Source: an uncultured Bacillota bacterium (GTDB lineage Bacteria > Bacillota > Limnochordia > Limnochordales > ZCTH02-B6). From it: 24,897 bases of DNA. The translations under genes were made by a program, and so were the position numbers. Within the stretch, counting starts at the first letter, position 1. Every line of letters starts with the position of its first letter. This document shows positions 1-7,285 of the stretch, piece after piece. The DNA lies in NCBI GenBank assembly GCA_937916565.1, contig CALFSR010000106.1, positions 1 to 24,897 on the forward strand, given 5' to 3'. The notes under the pieces are model-generated. The model saw nothing but the letters and a program-made list of their open reading frames with translations, was not told where the DNA came from and made no database searches.

Positions 1-473
1 CCTCGCTGCGTCAGGGTGGGGCTGGTCGCGCTCGGAGCGATGTAGATGAGCCCGGCCCGGTCGTACACCTCCGAGGCGGGCAAAGCTATGAAGGAGTTGC
101 GGTGGCCGATGACCGCGAGGAGCGTGGGATCTTCCGCCAGCGTCTGGGCCACCGCCATGCCTTCCGTCACGGAAGACTGGTCGTCGGCTTGGATGACCCG
201 GAGCCGGCGCCCGAGCACGCCGCCGCGCCCGTTGATCTCCTCCAGCGCCAGTTGGATACCTTCCCAGAAGTACGTCCTGCGGGAGGAGTAGGGCCACACC
301 GCGGCGATTTTGATTTCTCCGGCGGATTCCAGCGCCGCCGCGGGCTGTTGCGGGGCGGTGGCGCGATTGCCGCAGCCGGCGAGGGCGAGAACGCTGATAA
401 ACAGCCACGCCCACAATCTTGCGCGAGCTGTCGCCTGGTCCTTGCCCCGTCGAGAAACCTCTGATAAACCCAC
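1..473 (-). CDS. LIVBP-type ABC substrate-binding lipoprotein (3' part off window)
   Basis: This is the amino-terminal part, about 157 residues, of a periplasmic-binding-protein fold protein of the branched-chain amino acid/amide (LIVBP) type; the gene runs off the left edge. From a GTG at 473 the product has a positively charged start, a hydrophobic stretch and the lipobox LAGC (Cys34), so it should be a lipid-anchored extracytoplasmic receptor. Family-typical segments follow: GEIKIAAVWPYSS, ALEEINGRGGVLGRRL and the AVIGH.NS segment just before IYIAPSATSPTL. The start is set by an excellent Shine-Dalgarno sequence (GGAGGGGG, 490-483) 9 nt upstream. It lies 19 nt downstream of a DAACS carrier gene and appears to be the last visible gene of that operon. 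Its ligand cannot be told. Cognate permeases might lie beyond the edge, or it may serve a carrier or a sensor. Confidence 0.82.
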   Translation of the reverse strand, partial: MGLSEVSRRGKDQATARARLWAWLFISVLALAGCGNRATAPQQPAAALESAGEIKIAAVWPYSSRRTYFWEGIQLALEEINGRGGVLGRRLRVIQADDQSSVTEGMAVAQTLAEDPTLLAVIGHRNSFIALPASEVYDRAGLIYIAPSATSPTLTQR

Positions 474-492
474 GCGCCAACGCCCCCTCCAC

Positions 493-1773
493 TCACGCGC
501 CGCTGAGCGTCGCGCCCGCCGGCGCCGTCTCCTGCGCCGGAGCCGTTTGGGCCGCAGGAGGTTTCCCGATGATGGTGGACGCGGCCGCAGCGTGCAGTGT
601 CACGCCGGCAGCCGTACCAAAGGGATCCAGCACCGGCAAGATGGAGACAAAGACCGGGATGACGGCTTCAATGGGAAACCCCATCGGGTAGGACACGACC
701 GTCAACGTTGTCAGGAACGGGATTGTGGGCATCCCTGAGCCGGCCACGGTGCCGATTACGGTGGCGACGATCATGACGGCGACGCGGCCGGGTGAGAGGT
801 CGACGTCGTACAACTGCGCCGCGAACATGAGCATCATGCCCGCGTAGAGCACGTTGGCGTTGCGGGCGATGAGCACCGACAGCGGCACCACCAGGCTGAC
901 GAGTTGCTGCGGCAGGGCGAAGGCCTTCTCCAGGGAGTCCATGAGGAGCGGCATGACAGCCATGCTGTTGGTGGTGCCAAAGCCCATCATGATCGGCCGC
1001 CGCAACGCCGTCCACACGGAACCGACCGGACGGCGCTGCACCCGCGCGATCAGGAGCAGAGCGACGACGATGGCTCCGACCGCCAGCGCCAGCCCCACGG
1101 CCAGCAGCTTGATGAGCGCAAGCACGATCTCAAACCCCGTGCGGGCGACCTGGCCCGCCATGATGCCCACAATGGCGAAGGGCAGCACGTAAGTGCTCCA
1201 CGAGATCGCCATCTGAAACATCTTGAAGCCCGCCTCGGCCATGGCCACAAGCTCCTGCGCCGCGGCCGCCCGGGTGAACCCGAGCAAAAGACCGAGCAGA
1301 ATGGAGACGAAAAGGATCTGGGGGTAGTTGTTTTCGACCAGCGCGGCCAGCACGTTGTGGGGTACGACGTTCAGGAACAGATCGGCCCAGGAGCCGCCGG
1401 CCGGCGCCGCCTCAGCCCGCCGGATCAGGTGTCCCAGGGCCGCCTGCGTCTGCGGCGGCAGCGTGCTCCCCGGCGCAACGACCAGCATCGTCATCACCGT
1501 GACGAAACTGGTCGTCAACATGAAGGCGGCGAAGACAAGTGCCATCCGCCGGATTTGCCGGCCCGCGGATGCGCTCCTCACAAGGCGCGAGACGCTGGAA
1601 CTGACGGCCGTAAGCATAATCGGCGGCACGCACATGACCAGAAAGGTGACATACGCGTTGCCGATTAAGGCGAGGGACTGCGCCCAGGCGGGCCGGTACA
1701 GGCCGATAAGGACGCCGAGGACCATGGCCGCCACGATAGCCCAGACGCTTTTCAGCCATTCCAGGCGCCGCAT
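493..1773 (-). CDS. DAACS-type cation:dicarboxylate/amino-acid symporter (second copy)
   Basis: A 426-residue integral membrane protein of the dicarboxylate/amino acid:cation symporter family (sodium:dicarboxylate symporter fold, GltP/DctA relatives). Visible support includes many hydrophobic segments, a serine-rich early reentrant region (MLTAVSSSVSRLV), the FGTTNSMAVMPLL segment matching the family's first reentrant hairpin, and a carboxy-terminal GSGMPTIPFLTTL...PVLDPFGTAAGV region that replaces the classical NMDGT/NVxGD motifs. It should move an anionic substrate across the cytoplasmic membrane with Na+ or H+; the substrate is unknown. Its ATG immediately abuts the stop of the solute-binding protein gene (1774), implying translational coupling. 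It is clearly paralogous to the carrier at 2752-4035: the amino termini align residue for residue from the first codon (R-LEWLKSVW against QRFEWLRSIW). Confidence 0.86.
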   Translation of the reverse strand: MRRLEWLKSVWAIVAAMVLGVLIGLYRPAWAQSLALIGNAYVTFLVMCVPPIMLTAVSSSVSRLVRSASAGRQIRRMALVFAAFMLTTSFVTVMTMLVVAPGSTLPPQTQAALGHLIRRAEAAPAGGSWADLFLNVVPHNVLAALVENNYPQILFVSILLGLLLGFTRAAAAQELVAMAEAGFKMFQMAISWSTYVLPFAIVGIMAGQVARTGFEIVLALIKLLAVGLALAVGAIVVALLLIARVQRRPVGSVWTALRRPIMMGFGTTNSMAVMPLLMDSLEKAFALPQQLVSLVVPLSVLIARNANVLYAGMMLMFAAQLYDVDLSPGRVAVMIVATVIGTVAGSGMPTIPFLTTLTVVSYPMGFPIEAVIPVFVSILPVLDPFGTAAGVTLHAAAASTIIGKPPAAQTAPAQETAPAGATLSGA

Positions 1774-2715
1774 TCAACGCTCCCCCGCGCCCGGCCGCGG
1801 GTACATCTCAAACAGCTGCTCGACCGTCCACGTTTCGTCGCGCAGCTCCAAGTACGTGTTGAGCCACTGGTGGAGCCACACGCTCTGCCAAGGCACCGCG
1901 ATGGCCAAGGGATCGATGATGCCGGGGATGATGTACTCCTGCAGGAAAATGCGCAACTCGGGCCGCTGGTACAGCAGTCCCGACGTCTGGGCCTGGTCGT
2001 ACGTCGTAGCGACCACGTCGCCGTTAATGACCGCGTCGAAGAGATCCTCCGGATTGTCGTACGGCACCAGGATCGCCTGGGGGAACAGCTGCCGTCCGTA
2101 CTCGACGAACACCGAACCGTCCATGACCGCGATGCGCTGTCCCGGCAGGCGCAGCACTTCGAGGGCGTTGGAGCCCGCCCGGGAGGCCGCCAGCGCGGCG
2201 CGGTTGACGAGGATCGTCTGGGGAAGGACCATGTAAGGCCGGGTGAAAAGCACTTGCTGTGCCCGGGGCAAGGTGATGCTCAACTTGGACATGCCGATGT
2301 CCGCGAATCCTTGTGCGACGTAGTCCACGACGCCGTTGAACGTCTGGGGCGTGCGGTCAAACACCACGTCGACCCCCAGGTGCCGGGCGATGTCCTTGGC
2401 TAGATCGACTTCGAGCCCGGCGAGTTCGCCCGTATCGTTCACGTAGTAGAACGGGTAGCGATCTTGCAACATCATCGCCACGATGAGATAGCCCCGCTCG
2501 CGGATGGCGCGAATGTCGGGGGGCAGGCGGTCAAGGTCCGGCAGCACCGTCGACGGCGGGATCGGCGCACGTCCCGCGCTCGCCGGGGAATCTCCTTGCG
2601 CGTGGACGGTCGCTGCGGACAGGGCGGCCACGACGAAGGCCAGGAACACCACCAGGGCGAGTGTGGGAGCCAACGCCGGCGGCTGCCGCCTGTTGCCCGC
2701 ACCTACGCTTTTCAT
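1774..2715 (-). CDS. Family-3 solute-binding protein linked to DAACS carriers
   Basis: A 313-residue exported binding protein of the amino-acid family 3 (SBP_bac_3) fold. A hydrophobic signal peptide ends at VHA|Q (after residue 39) without a lipobox. The mature domain starts near residue 66 with DIRAIRERGYLIVAMM, and the hallmark segment at about 139-161 reads DIGMSKLSITLPRAQ...FTRPY, equivalent to the ADI...SITxxR...FSxPY signature that contacts the ligand alpha-carboxylate. Proteins of this fold normally feed polar amino acid ABC importers. Here no ATPase or ABC permease is adjacent; the gene sits between two secondary carriers, 36 nt after one and touching the next. It may deliver substrate to them, in the manner of TRAP systems, or sense it. 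The family assignment is strong; the partnership is inferred from gene order. Confidence 0.85.
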   Translation of the reverse strand: MKSVGAGNRRQPPALAPTLALVVFLAFVVAALSAATVHAQGDSPASAGRAPIPPSTVLPDLDRLPPDIRAIRERGYLIVAMMLQDRYPFYYVNDTGELAGLEVDLAKDIARHLGVDVVFDRTPQTFNGVVDYVAQGFADIGMSKLSITLPRAQQVLFTRPYMVLPQTILVNRAALAASRAGSNALEVLRLPGQRIAVMDGSVFVEYGRQLFPQAILVPYDNPEDLFDAVINGDVVATTYDQAQTSGLLYQRPELRIFLQEYIIPGIIDPLAIAVPWQSVWLHQWLNTYLELRDETWTVEQLFEMYPRPGAGER

Positions 2716-2751
2716 GCCAGCTGTCCCACCTTTCGCATCGGGCAGAAGCCG

Positions 2752-4035
2752 TTACGAGGACGATACCTGCTGCGTCGGAAACCGGGTGCCGGTCCCGGGA
2801 GCGCCAAGCGCCATCTCTCGCTCCTGGCCCACGATAATGGCCGTCGTGGCTGCCTGCAGTTGCACGGCCGCGGCAGTCCCGAATGGATCAAAGATCGGCA
2901 GGATGGCGAGGAAAATGGGGATGACGGCCTCCAGCGGGATGCCGAGCGGCACCGAGACGATGGTCAACGCGGTCATGAACGGGACGGCGGGCATCCCGGT
3001 CGTTGCGGCTCCGACGAAGGCTGAACCCGCGATGATGGCCGCCAATGCTCCCGGTGTAACGGGCAAGCCATAGAGCTGCATCGCAAAGACGAGCGCCATC
3101 GCGCCGTAGTTCACGAAGGCGTAGCGGGCAAGCAGCACGCCCAACGGCAGCACGATGTTGACCAGCTGCCGCGGCAGCCTCAGCTGCTCCAGCGTTTCCA
3201 TCAAGATCGGCATCGTGGCCATGCTGTTGGCGGTGGCAAAGGCAAAGGCGAGGGGCCGCCGCATGATCCGCTCCTGCTCCCTCCACGAAACGCCGGTTGC
3301 CTTTGCCAGCAGCACCGAGCTCACCAGCCAAATAAAGAACGCAACAACGAAGCAGGCGGCCAGCAGCCGGCCCAGGGCGAGCAGGAGGTCTACGCCCGCC
3401 GTGGCCACCTGTCCTGCCACGATCCCGATTACGGCAACGGGCAGGAAGTACGTGCTCCACATGATCGCCTGCTGAAACAGCTCAAAGACGAGTTCGGCCA
3501 GCTCCAGCATGCGCTCGGTGGCCGGGAGCCGGACAACGCCGAGGAGGAGCCCCAGAAGCAGGGAGATGAACAGGATCTGCGGGTAGTTCCCCTCGGCGAT
3601 GGCCGCGAACATGTTCTGCGGAATCAAGCCAAACAGCACTTCGGCCCAGGTTGCGCCGGACGAACCCACCGTATGGGCGTCCCGCAACATGTTGCCGATG
3701 AGCAGCTGCGCCTGCTGGGACAGGCCGGCGCCGGGCCGCGCGATCACCATGCCGGCGACGCCGACGGCAGCCGCAGCCACCATGCCGATGAGGAAGACGA
3801 CGACCATCCGCCGGAAGTACCGGGCAGCCGCCGGGTTGTTGATGAGCTTGGCCACGCTGGTGCTGAGGGCCGTCAGCATGATGGGCGGCACGCACATGAT
3901 GAGAAACGTCACGTACACGTCACCGAGCCGCGCGAGCGCTCGGGCCAGACCCGGGAACCAAAGACCGATGATCGCGCCGAGGACCAGCGCGGCAACGATC
4001 GTCCAGATGCTCCGCAGCCATTCAAAGCGCTGGAT
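2752..4035 (-). CDS. DAACS-type cation:dicarboxylate/amino-acid symporter (first copy, probable ATC start)
   Basis: A 427-residue carrier of the dicarboxylate/amino acid:cation symporter family and first gene of the operon. Family segments include MLTALSTSVAKLI, FATANSMATMPILMETL and TTGMPAVPFMTALT...PIFDPFGTAAAV, with multiple membrane helices. The reading frame extends past the first in-frame GTG (3918), and residues 2-39 of the extension align with the paralogue at 493-1773 (QRFEWLRSIWTIVAALVLG). Between the in-frame TGA at 4044-4042 and this conserved sequence there is no ATG, GTG or TTG. The codon aligned with the paralogue's ATG is ATC (4035-4033), and it lies 7 nt after a strong GGAGGTG (4049-4043). 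I therefore place the start there. The alternatives are a sequencing error or initiation at an internal codon. Starting at 3918 would delete the first membrane helix. Confidence 0.8.
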   Translation of the reverse strand: MQRFEWLRSIWTIVAALVLGAIIGLWFPGLARALARLGDVYVTFLIMCVPPIMLTALSTSVAKLINNPAAARYFRRMVVVFLIGMVAAAAVGVAGMVIARPGAGLSQQAQLLIGNMLRDAHTVGSSGATWAEVLFGLIPQNMFAAIAEGNYPQILFISLLLGLLLGVVRLPATERMLELAELVFELFQQAIMWSTYFLPVAVIGIVAGQVATAGVDLLLALGRLLAACFVVAFFIWLVSSVLLAKATGVSWREQERIMRRPLAFAFATANSMATMPILMETLEQLRLPRQLVNIVLPLGVLLARYAFVNYGAMALVFAMQLYGLPVTPGALAAIIAGSAFVGAATTGMPAVPFMTALTIVSVPLGIPLEAVIPIFLAILPIFDPFGTAAAVQLQAATTAIIVGQEREMALGAPGTGTRFPTQQVSSS

Positions 4036-4042
4036 GAGAGCT

Positions 4043-4049
4043 CACCTCC
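4043..4049 (-). promoter_or_regulatory. Ribosome binding site that places the ATC start of the first DAACS gene
   Basis: The minus strand reads GGAGGTG followed by 7 nt and then ATC CAG CGC in the conserved carrier frame. It is the only strong Shine-Dalgarno sequence near this gene, and it argues for initiation at 4035 rather than at the internal GTG 3918. Confidence 0.6.
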
Positions 4050-4101
4050 AGGTGGAGCGGAGGCCGTGGCCCGCGCCGGGTGCCACGCGCGATACCGGCG
4101 A

Positions 4102-4131
4102 GCGCCTTGCCGGAGGCATCGCGCAAGGCGC
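4102..4131. repeat. Inverted repeat in the leader of the DAACS operon
   Basis: GCGCCTTGC (4102-4110) and GCAAGGCGC (4123-4131) form a perfect 9-bp inverted repeat around a 12-nt centre. It lies between the proposed promoter (4179-4187) and the start codon (4035), so it could fold in the 5' leader RNA or bind a regulator. No T-tract follows it on the minus strand, so it is not a standard terminator. The function is unknown. Confidence 0.45.
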
Positions 4132-4178
4132 GACGCGAAAACGCGCGCGACCCGAGTCAAAAAAGGGCGGTTCTTATA

Positions 4179-4187
4179 AGTATAACA
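4179..4187 (-). promoter_or_regulatory. Extended -10 promoter candidate for the DAACS operon
   Basis: The minus strand reads TGTTATACT, which matches the extended -10 consensus TGnTATAAT at eight of nine positions if n is free. No convincing -35 is seen at 16-18 bp, as is common for extended -10 promoters. It would give a leader of about 135 nt containing the inverted repeat at 4102-4131. This is the most AT-rich patch of the 363-bp gap between the thiamine operon and the carrier operon; apart from this, the inverted repeat and the hairpin at 4369-4398 I see nothing else there. Confidence 0.45.
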
Positions 4188-4368
4188 GGTCTGGACCACG
4201 GCCGGCAGCGGCTGGCCTGGCCCTTCGACGGATCCAGCTCTGCGGGTCGACCGGGTTTTTTGCCATGATATCACCGGGAACTGTCAGAACACAAGAAAAA
4301 GCTTCTGTCCCAGCGTACAAGCACCCCATCTATCATACGCCGAGCCCGCGGGCGCGCGCATGGGTGTG

Positions 4369-4398
4369 GGCACCCCAATGCCGGGGTCGCAGGGTGCC
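4369..4398 (-). terminator. Possible weak terminator hairpin after thiQ
   Basis: GGCACCC (4369-4375) and GGGTGCC (4392-4398) are perfectly complementary and lie directly downstream of the thiQ stop codon, with a smaller nested ACCCC/GGGGT hairpin inside. No run of T follows on the minus strand, so intrinsic termination is doubtful. Confidence 0.28.
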
Positions 4399-5523
4399 TT
4401 AAGAACGCGGGGAGGTCCCGGACGCCGGCGGCATCCAGCGCAGGGCGGCAAACGGGACCCGCACCGTCACGGGCCGTCCCCGGCGGGCCAACACCTCCTG
4501 GGTCGCCCCGCCAAAAACCGCGGCCGTCCACGTTCGGCCGTCGACCAAGAGCTTGACGAGGGACCGCTCGCCGCCGAAAATGACGTCTTCCACGACGGCG
4601 GACGCGGTGAGACCGGCCTCATCGTGCTCCGCGGGGTCCAGCAGCACCGCCTCGGGCCGCACCAGGGCCTGCACCGGGCCTTCGGGCAGCGCCGCCGCGC
4701 CCGGCACCGACGCTTTCTCCAGCCGGCCAAAGGGGCCAAAGTCAATGGCGGAGCCCGCCACGCGAGCGTCCAAAAAGTTGCCGCGGCCGATGAACCCCGC
4801 CACGAAGGGGGTCCGGGGCCGGTCGTACAGTTCCCACGGCGTCCCGACTTGCTCCAGGCGGCCCCCGTTCATGACCGCGACCCGGTCCGCGACGGCAAGC
4901 GCCTCTTCCTGGTCGTGGGTGACGAGAATGGTGGTGATTCCCAGCCGTCGCTGCGCCTCCCGCAGTTCGTCCCGCAGGCGCACCCGGATCGCGGCGTCCA
5001 GGGCCGAAAGCGGCTCATCCAACAGCAGCGTCTTTGGCCTGGGCGCGAGGGCCCGCGCCAGCGCCACCCGCTGCTGCTGCCCGGCGCTCAGCTGGTCCGG
5101 CCGGCGGTGGGCCAGCTCTGCAAGGCCCACCATGTCCAGCATCTCCTCCACCCGGCGCGCCCGCTCCTTTCGGGACGCTCCTTTGCGCTTGAGTCCATAC
5201 TCCACGTTCCCCGCCACGGTCATGTTGGGAAACAGGGCGAACTGCTGAAAGACAAAGCCTACGTCCCGCCGCTCGGGCGGCATCGCCGTCACGTCGCGCC
5301 CGTCGATGAGGACGCTGCCCGCGTCGGGCTGCTCAAGTCCTGCCACCAGCCGCAGGAGCGTCGTCTTGCCGCAGCCGGAGGGGCCCACGACGGCGAGCAG
5401 CTCCCCGCCGGCCACGCTGAGGCTCACGCCGTCCACCGCCGCGACGGACCCGAAACGTTTGGTGAGGCCCCGAAGCTCAACGCCGCTCCGAACGCCGGAC
5501 TCCTCTCCGGCCGCTCTACGCAT
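4399..5523 (-). CDS. thiQ: Thiamine ABC transporter ATP-binding protein
   Basis: A 374-residue cytoplasmic ATPase of the iron/thiamine/polyamine importer group. It has Walker A GPSGCGKTT (47-55), the Q-loop at VFQQFALFP (92-99), a signature LSAGQQQRVAL (145-155, Ala in place of the usual first Gly), Walker B LLLDEP (166-171) and the switch His203 in VTHDQEEA. The carboxy-terminal third, from about residue 240, looks like a TOBE-type regulatory domain and makes the protein longer than enterobacterial ThiQ (about 230 residues), nearer to PotA/FbpC length. It overlaps the permease gene by 8 nt and is the last gene of the operon behind the TPP riboswitch, which is why I call thiamine rather than iron. 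By ATPase sequence alone the substrate would be ambiguous. Confidence 0.85.
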   Translation of the reverse strand: MRRAAGEESGVRSGVELRGLTKRFGSVAAVDGVSLSVAGGELLAVVGPSGCGKTTLLRLVAGLEQPDAGSVLIDGRDVTAMPPERRDVGFVFQQFALFPNMTVAGNVEYGLKRKGASRKERARRVEEMLDMVGLAELAHRRPDQLSAGQQQRVALARALAPRPKTLLLDEPLSALDAAIRVRLRDELREAQRRLGITTILVTHDQEEALAVADRVAVMNGGRLEQVGTPWELYDRPRTPFVAGFIGRGNFLDARVAGSAIDFGPFGRLEKASVPGAAALPEGPVQALVRPEAVLLDPAEHDEAGLTASAVVEDVIFGGERSLVKLLVDGRTWTAAVFGGATQEVLARRGRPVTVRVPFAALRWMPPASGTSPRS

Positions 5524-7222
5524 CGATGGTCCCTCCGTGGCGCCGGCGCACCCAGCCCGCGAGGGCTTCGGCGATAATGAAAACTCCGCCCGTGACGATC
5601 ATCAAGACGACCGCCATGGCGGAGGCGCCCGCGAAGTCCCGCGCCGCCAAGAAGCGGTACACGCTCACGGGCATCGTCACCTGCTCCGGGCGGGCCAGCA
5701 TCAACGTGGCGGTCGTCTCGCTCATGCTCAGGCCAAAGGAGAGCGCGAATGCGACCACAAGACCCGTCAAGGCCATGGGCAGCTCCACGTCGAAAAACGC
5801 CCGCCAGCGGCCGGCGCCCAAGGTGCGGGCCGCCTCGACGAGCCTCCCGTCAACGCCCTCCAGGACCGGGCGCAGCGCCCGCACGACAAAAGGAAAGGCC
5901 AGCACCGCATGGGTGAGCGGGATGCGTAGCTCCTGAGGAACGATCTCGAGGGGCCCCCGGAAGGCGACCGAAAGCCCGTAGGCCAAGGCGACGGAGGAGA
6001 CCGCGATGGGCGCGAGCGACAGCGTCTCGAGGAGCGGCAGCCGCCGCTTGAGAAACCGGACGACGGCGTAGACGAAGGCCGCGCCGGCCGCAAGGGCGAT
6101 GGCCGCGGCGACCGCGGCGAACCGGAGGCTGTTTTGGATCGCGGCGAGGGGGGGCGCGCCGAGGTGAAAGTCCCGCCCCGAGCTCCCGACGCGGCCGTAC
6201 GCCGCCAGGGTGAACCCGCCGCGGGGATCCCGCACGGAATCGAAGACGATGCTCATCAAAGGCCCGCCGAAAAAGACGAGCAGCAGGGCGATGAGCAGCC
6301 ACAGCCATAGGTCGCCGGGCTTCGCCGCGAGCGGCCGCGGGCGGCGGGCCCGGAAAGAGGCGAAGGGGCTCGGCGCGCGGCCCTCGAGGCGGAGGAACAC
6401 GTACGCGAACAGGAGCGAGACGCCCGCCTGTATGGCCGCGAGGGCCGCGGCCGTCTCATAGTCCAGCAGCACCCGCATGAGGGTAAACACTTCGACCTCC
6501 AGGGTCGAGTAGCGGGCGCCGCCCAGCGACAGCACGATGGGAAAGCTCATGAAGCAGTAGATGAAAGCCAGCACCGCCCCGCTCACGACGCCGGGGGCGA
6601 CCGCCGGCAGCGTGACGTCCCGCAGCACCGCGAGGGGGCTTGCCCCGAGGGTGCGCGCGCTTTCCTCCAAAGCCGGATCAAGCCGCTCCCAAGCCCCTTG
6701 CGTCATGCGGGCCACCAGGGGGCCGTTGTAAAAGGCGTGGGCCAGGACGATGGCCCACAGGGTATGCAGCACCTGCGCCTTAAACCCAAAGACGGCTTGC
6801 AGCGCTTCGTTGAACCAGCCGTTCGTCCCGTACATGACAAGAAACCCGAGCGCCACCGTGATAGCCGGCATGACGAACGGCACCATCACCAGCGACGACA
6901 CAAGCCGCTTGCCGGGAAACGACCGGTTGGCCAAAAGGTACCCGAGGGGCACGCCGATGGCCACGCTGAGCAGCGCCGACAGGAAGGCCTGCCACGCCGT
7001 GAACCGGACGAGGCGGAGGATGTACGGGTCGGTGACGAGGGAGACAAACCGTGCCAGTGACAAGCTCGCGCCGCCGTCTCGGAAACCTTGAACGAGGGCG
7101 ATGCCGACCGGGAGATAAAAGACGGCGCCCAAGAGAGCGGCGGCGGGGAGGAGGAGCAGGACCGCCAGCCGCTGCCGTCGGCCGTGTTCGCCTGCCCAGG
7201 CTCTCCCCGCGCCGGGTTTCAT
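5516..7222 (-). CDS. thiP: Thiamine ABC transporter permease, fused two-domain
   Basis: A permease of about 568 residues with two BPD_transp_1 halves in one chain, the arrangement of ThiP and FbpB, and about 12 hydrophobic segments. Each half carries a cytoplasmic EAA-type loop that docks the ATPase: ESARTLGASPLAVLRDVTLP in the first half and EAARTLGAGRWRAFFDVELP in the second. It should form the membrane channel for thiamine delivered by ThiB and powered by ThiQ. Start choice is uncertain: the ATG at 7222 leaves a short basic amino terminus before the first helix, while an in-frame GTG at 7255 would add 11 residues; neither has a clear Shine-Dalgarno sequence. The gene follows thiB by 63 nt (30 nt with the GTG) and overlaps thiQ by 8 nt, so all three are expected on one riboswitch-controlled transcript. 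Confidence 0.86.
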   Translation of the reverse strand: MKPGAGRAWAGEHGRRQRLAVLLLLPAAALLGAVFYLPVGIALVQGFRDGGASLSLARFVSLVTDPYILRLVRFTAWQAFLSALLSVAIGVPLGYLLANRSFPGKRLVSSLVMVPFVMPAITVALGFLVMYGTNGWFNEALQAVFGFKAQVLHTLWAIVLAHAFYNGPLVARMTQGAWERLDPALEESARTLGASPLAVLRDVTLPAVAPGVVSGAVLAFIYCFMSFPIVLSLGGARYSTLEVEVFTLMRVLLDYETAAALAAIQAGVSLLFAYVFLRLEGRAPSPFASFRARRPRPLAAKPGDLWLWLLIALLLVFFGGPLMSIVFDSVRDPRGGFTLAAYGRVGSSGRDFHLGAPPLAAIQNSLRFAAVAAAIALAAGAAFVYAVVRFLKRRLPLLETLSLAPIAVSSVALAYGLSVAFRGPLEIVPQELRIPLTHAVLAFPFVVRALRPVLEGVDGRLVEAARTLGAGRWRAFFDVELPMALTGLVVAFALSFGLSMSETTATLMLARPEQVTMPVSVYRFLAARDFAGASAMAVVLMIVTGGVFIIAEALAGWVRRRHGGTIDA

Positions 7223-7285
7223 GGAGAAAGCGGTCTTTGTGCCGTGCTGGAGCACTGGCGCTTCGCGGCGGCCTTTGCCGTGCCT

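Noticed and set aside
167..496. Minus-strand open frame of 109 codons at the left edge
   Set aside because: It is a frame-shifted reading of the true lipoprotein gene, which uses GTG 473 and carries a signal peptide with lipobox.
4360..5577. Long plus-strand open frame (405 codons) opposite thiQ
   Set aside because: Shadow of the ATPase gene; no ribosome binding site and no domain.
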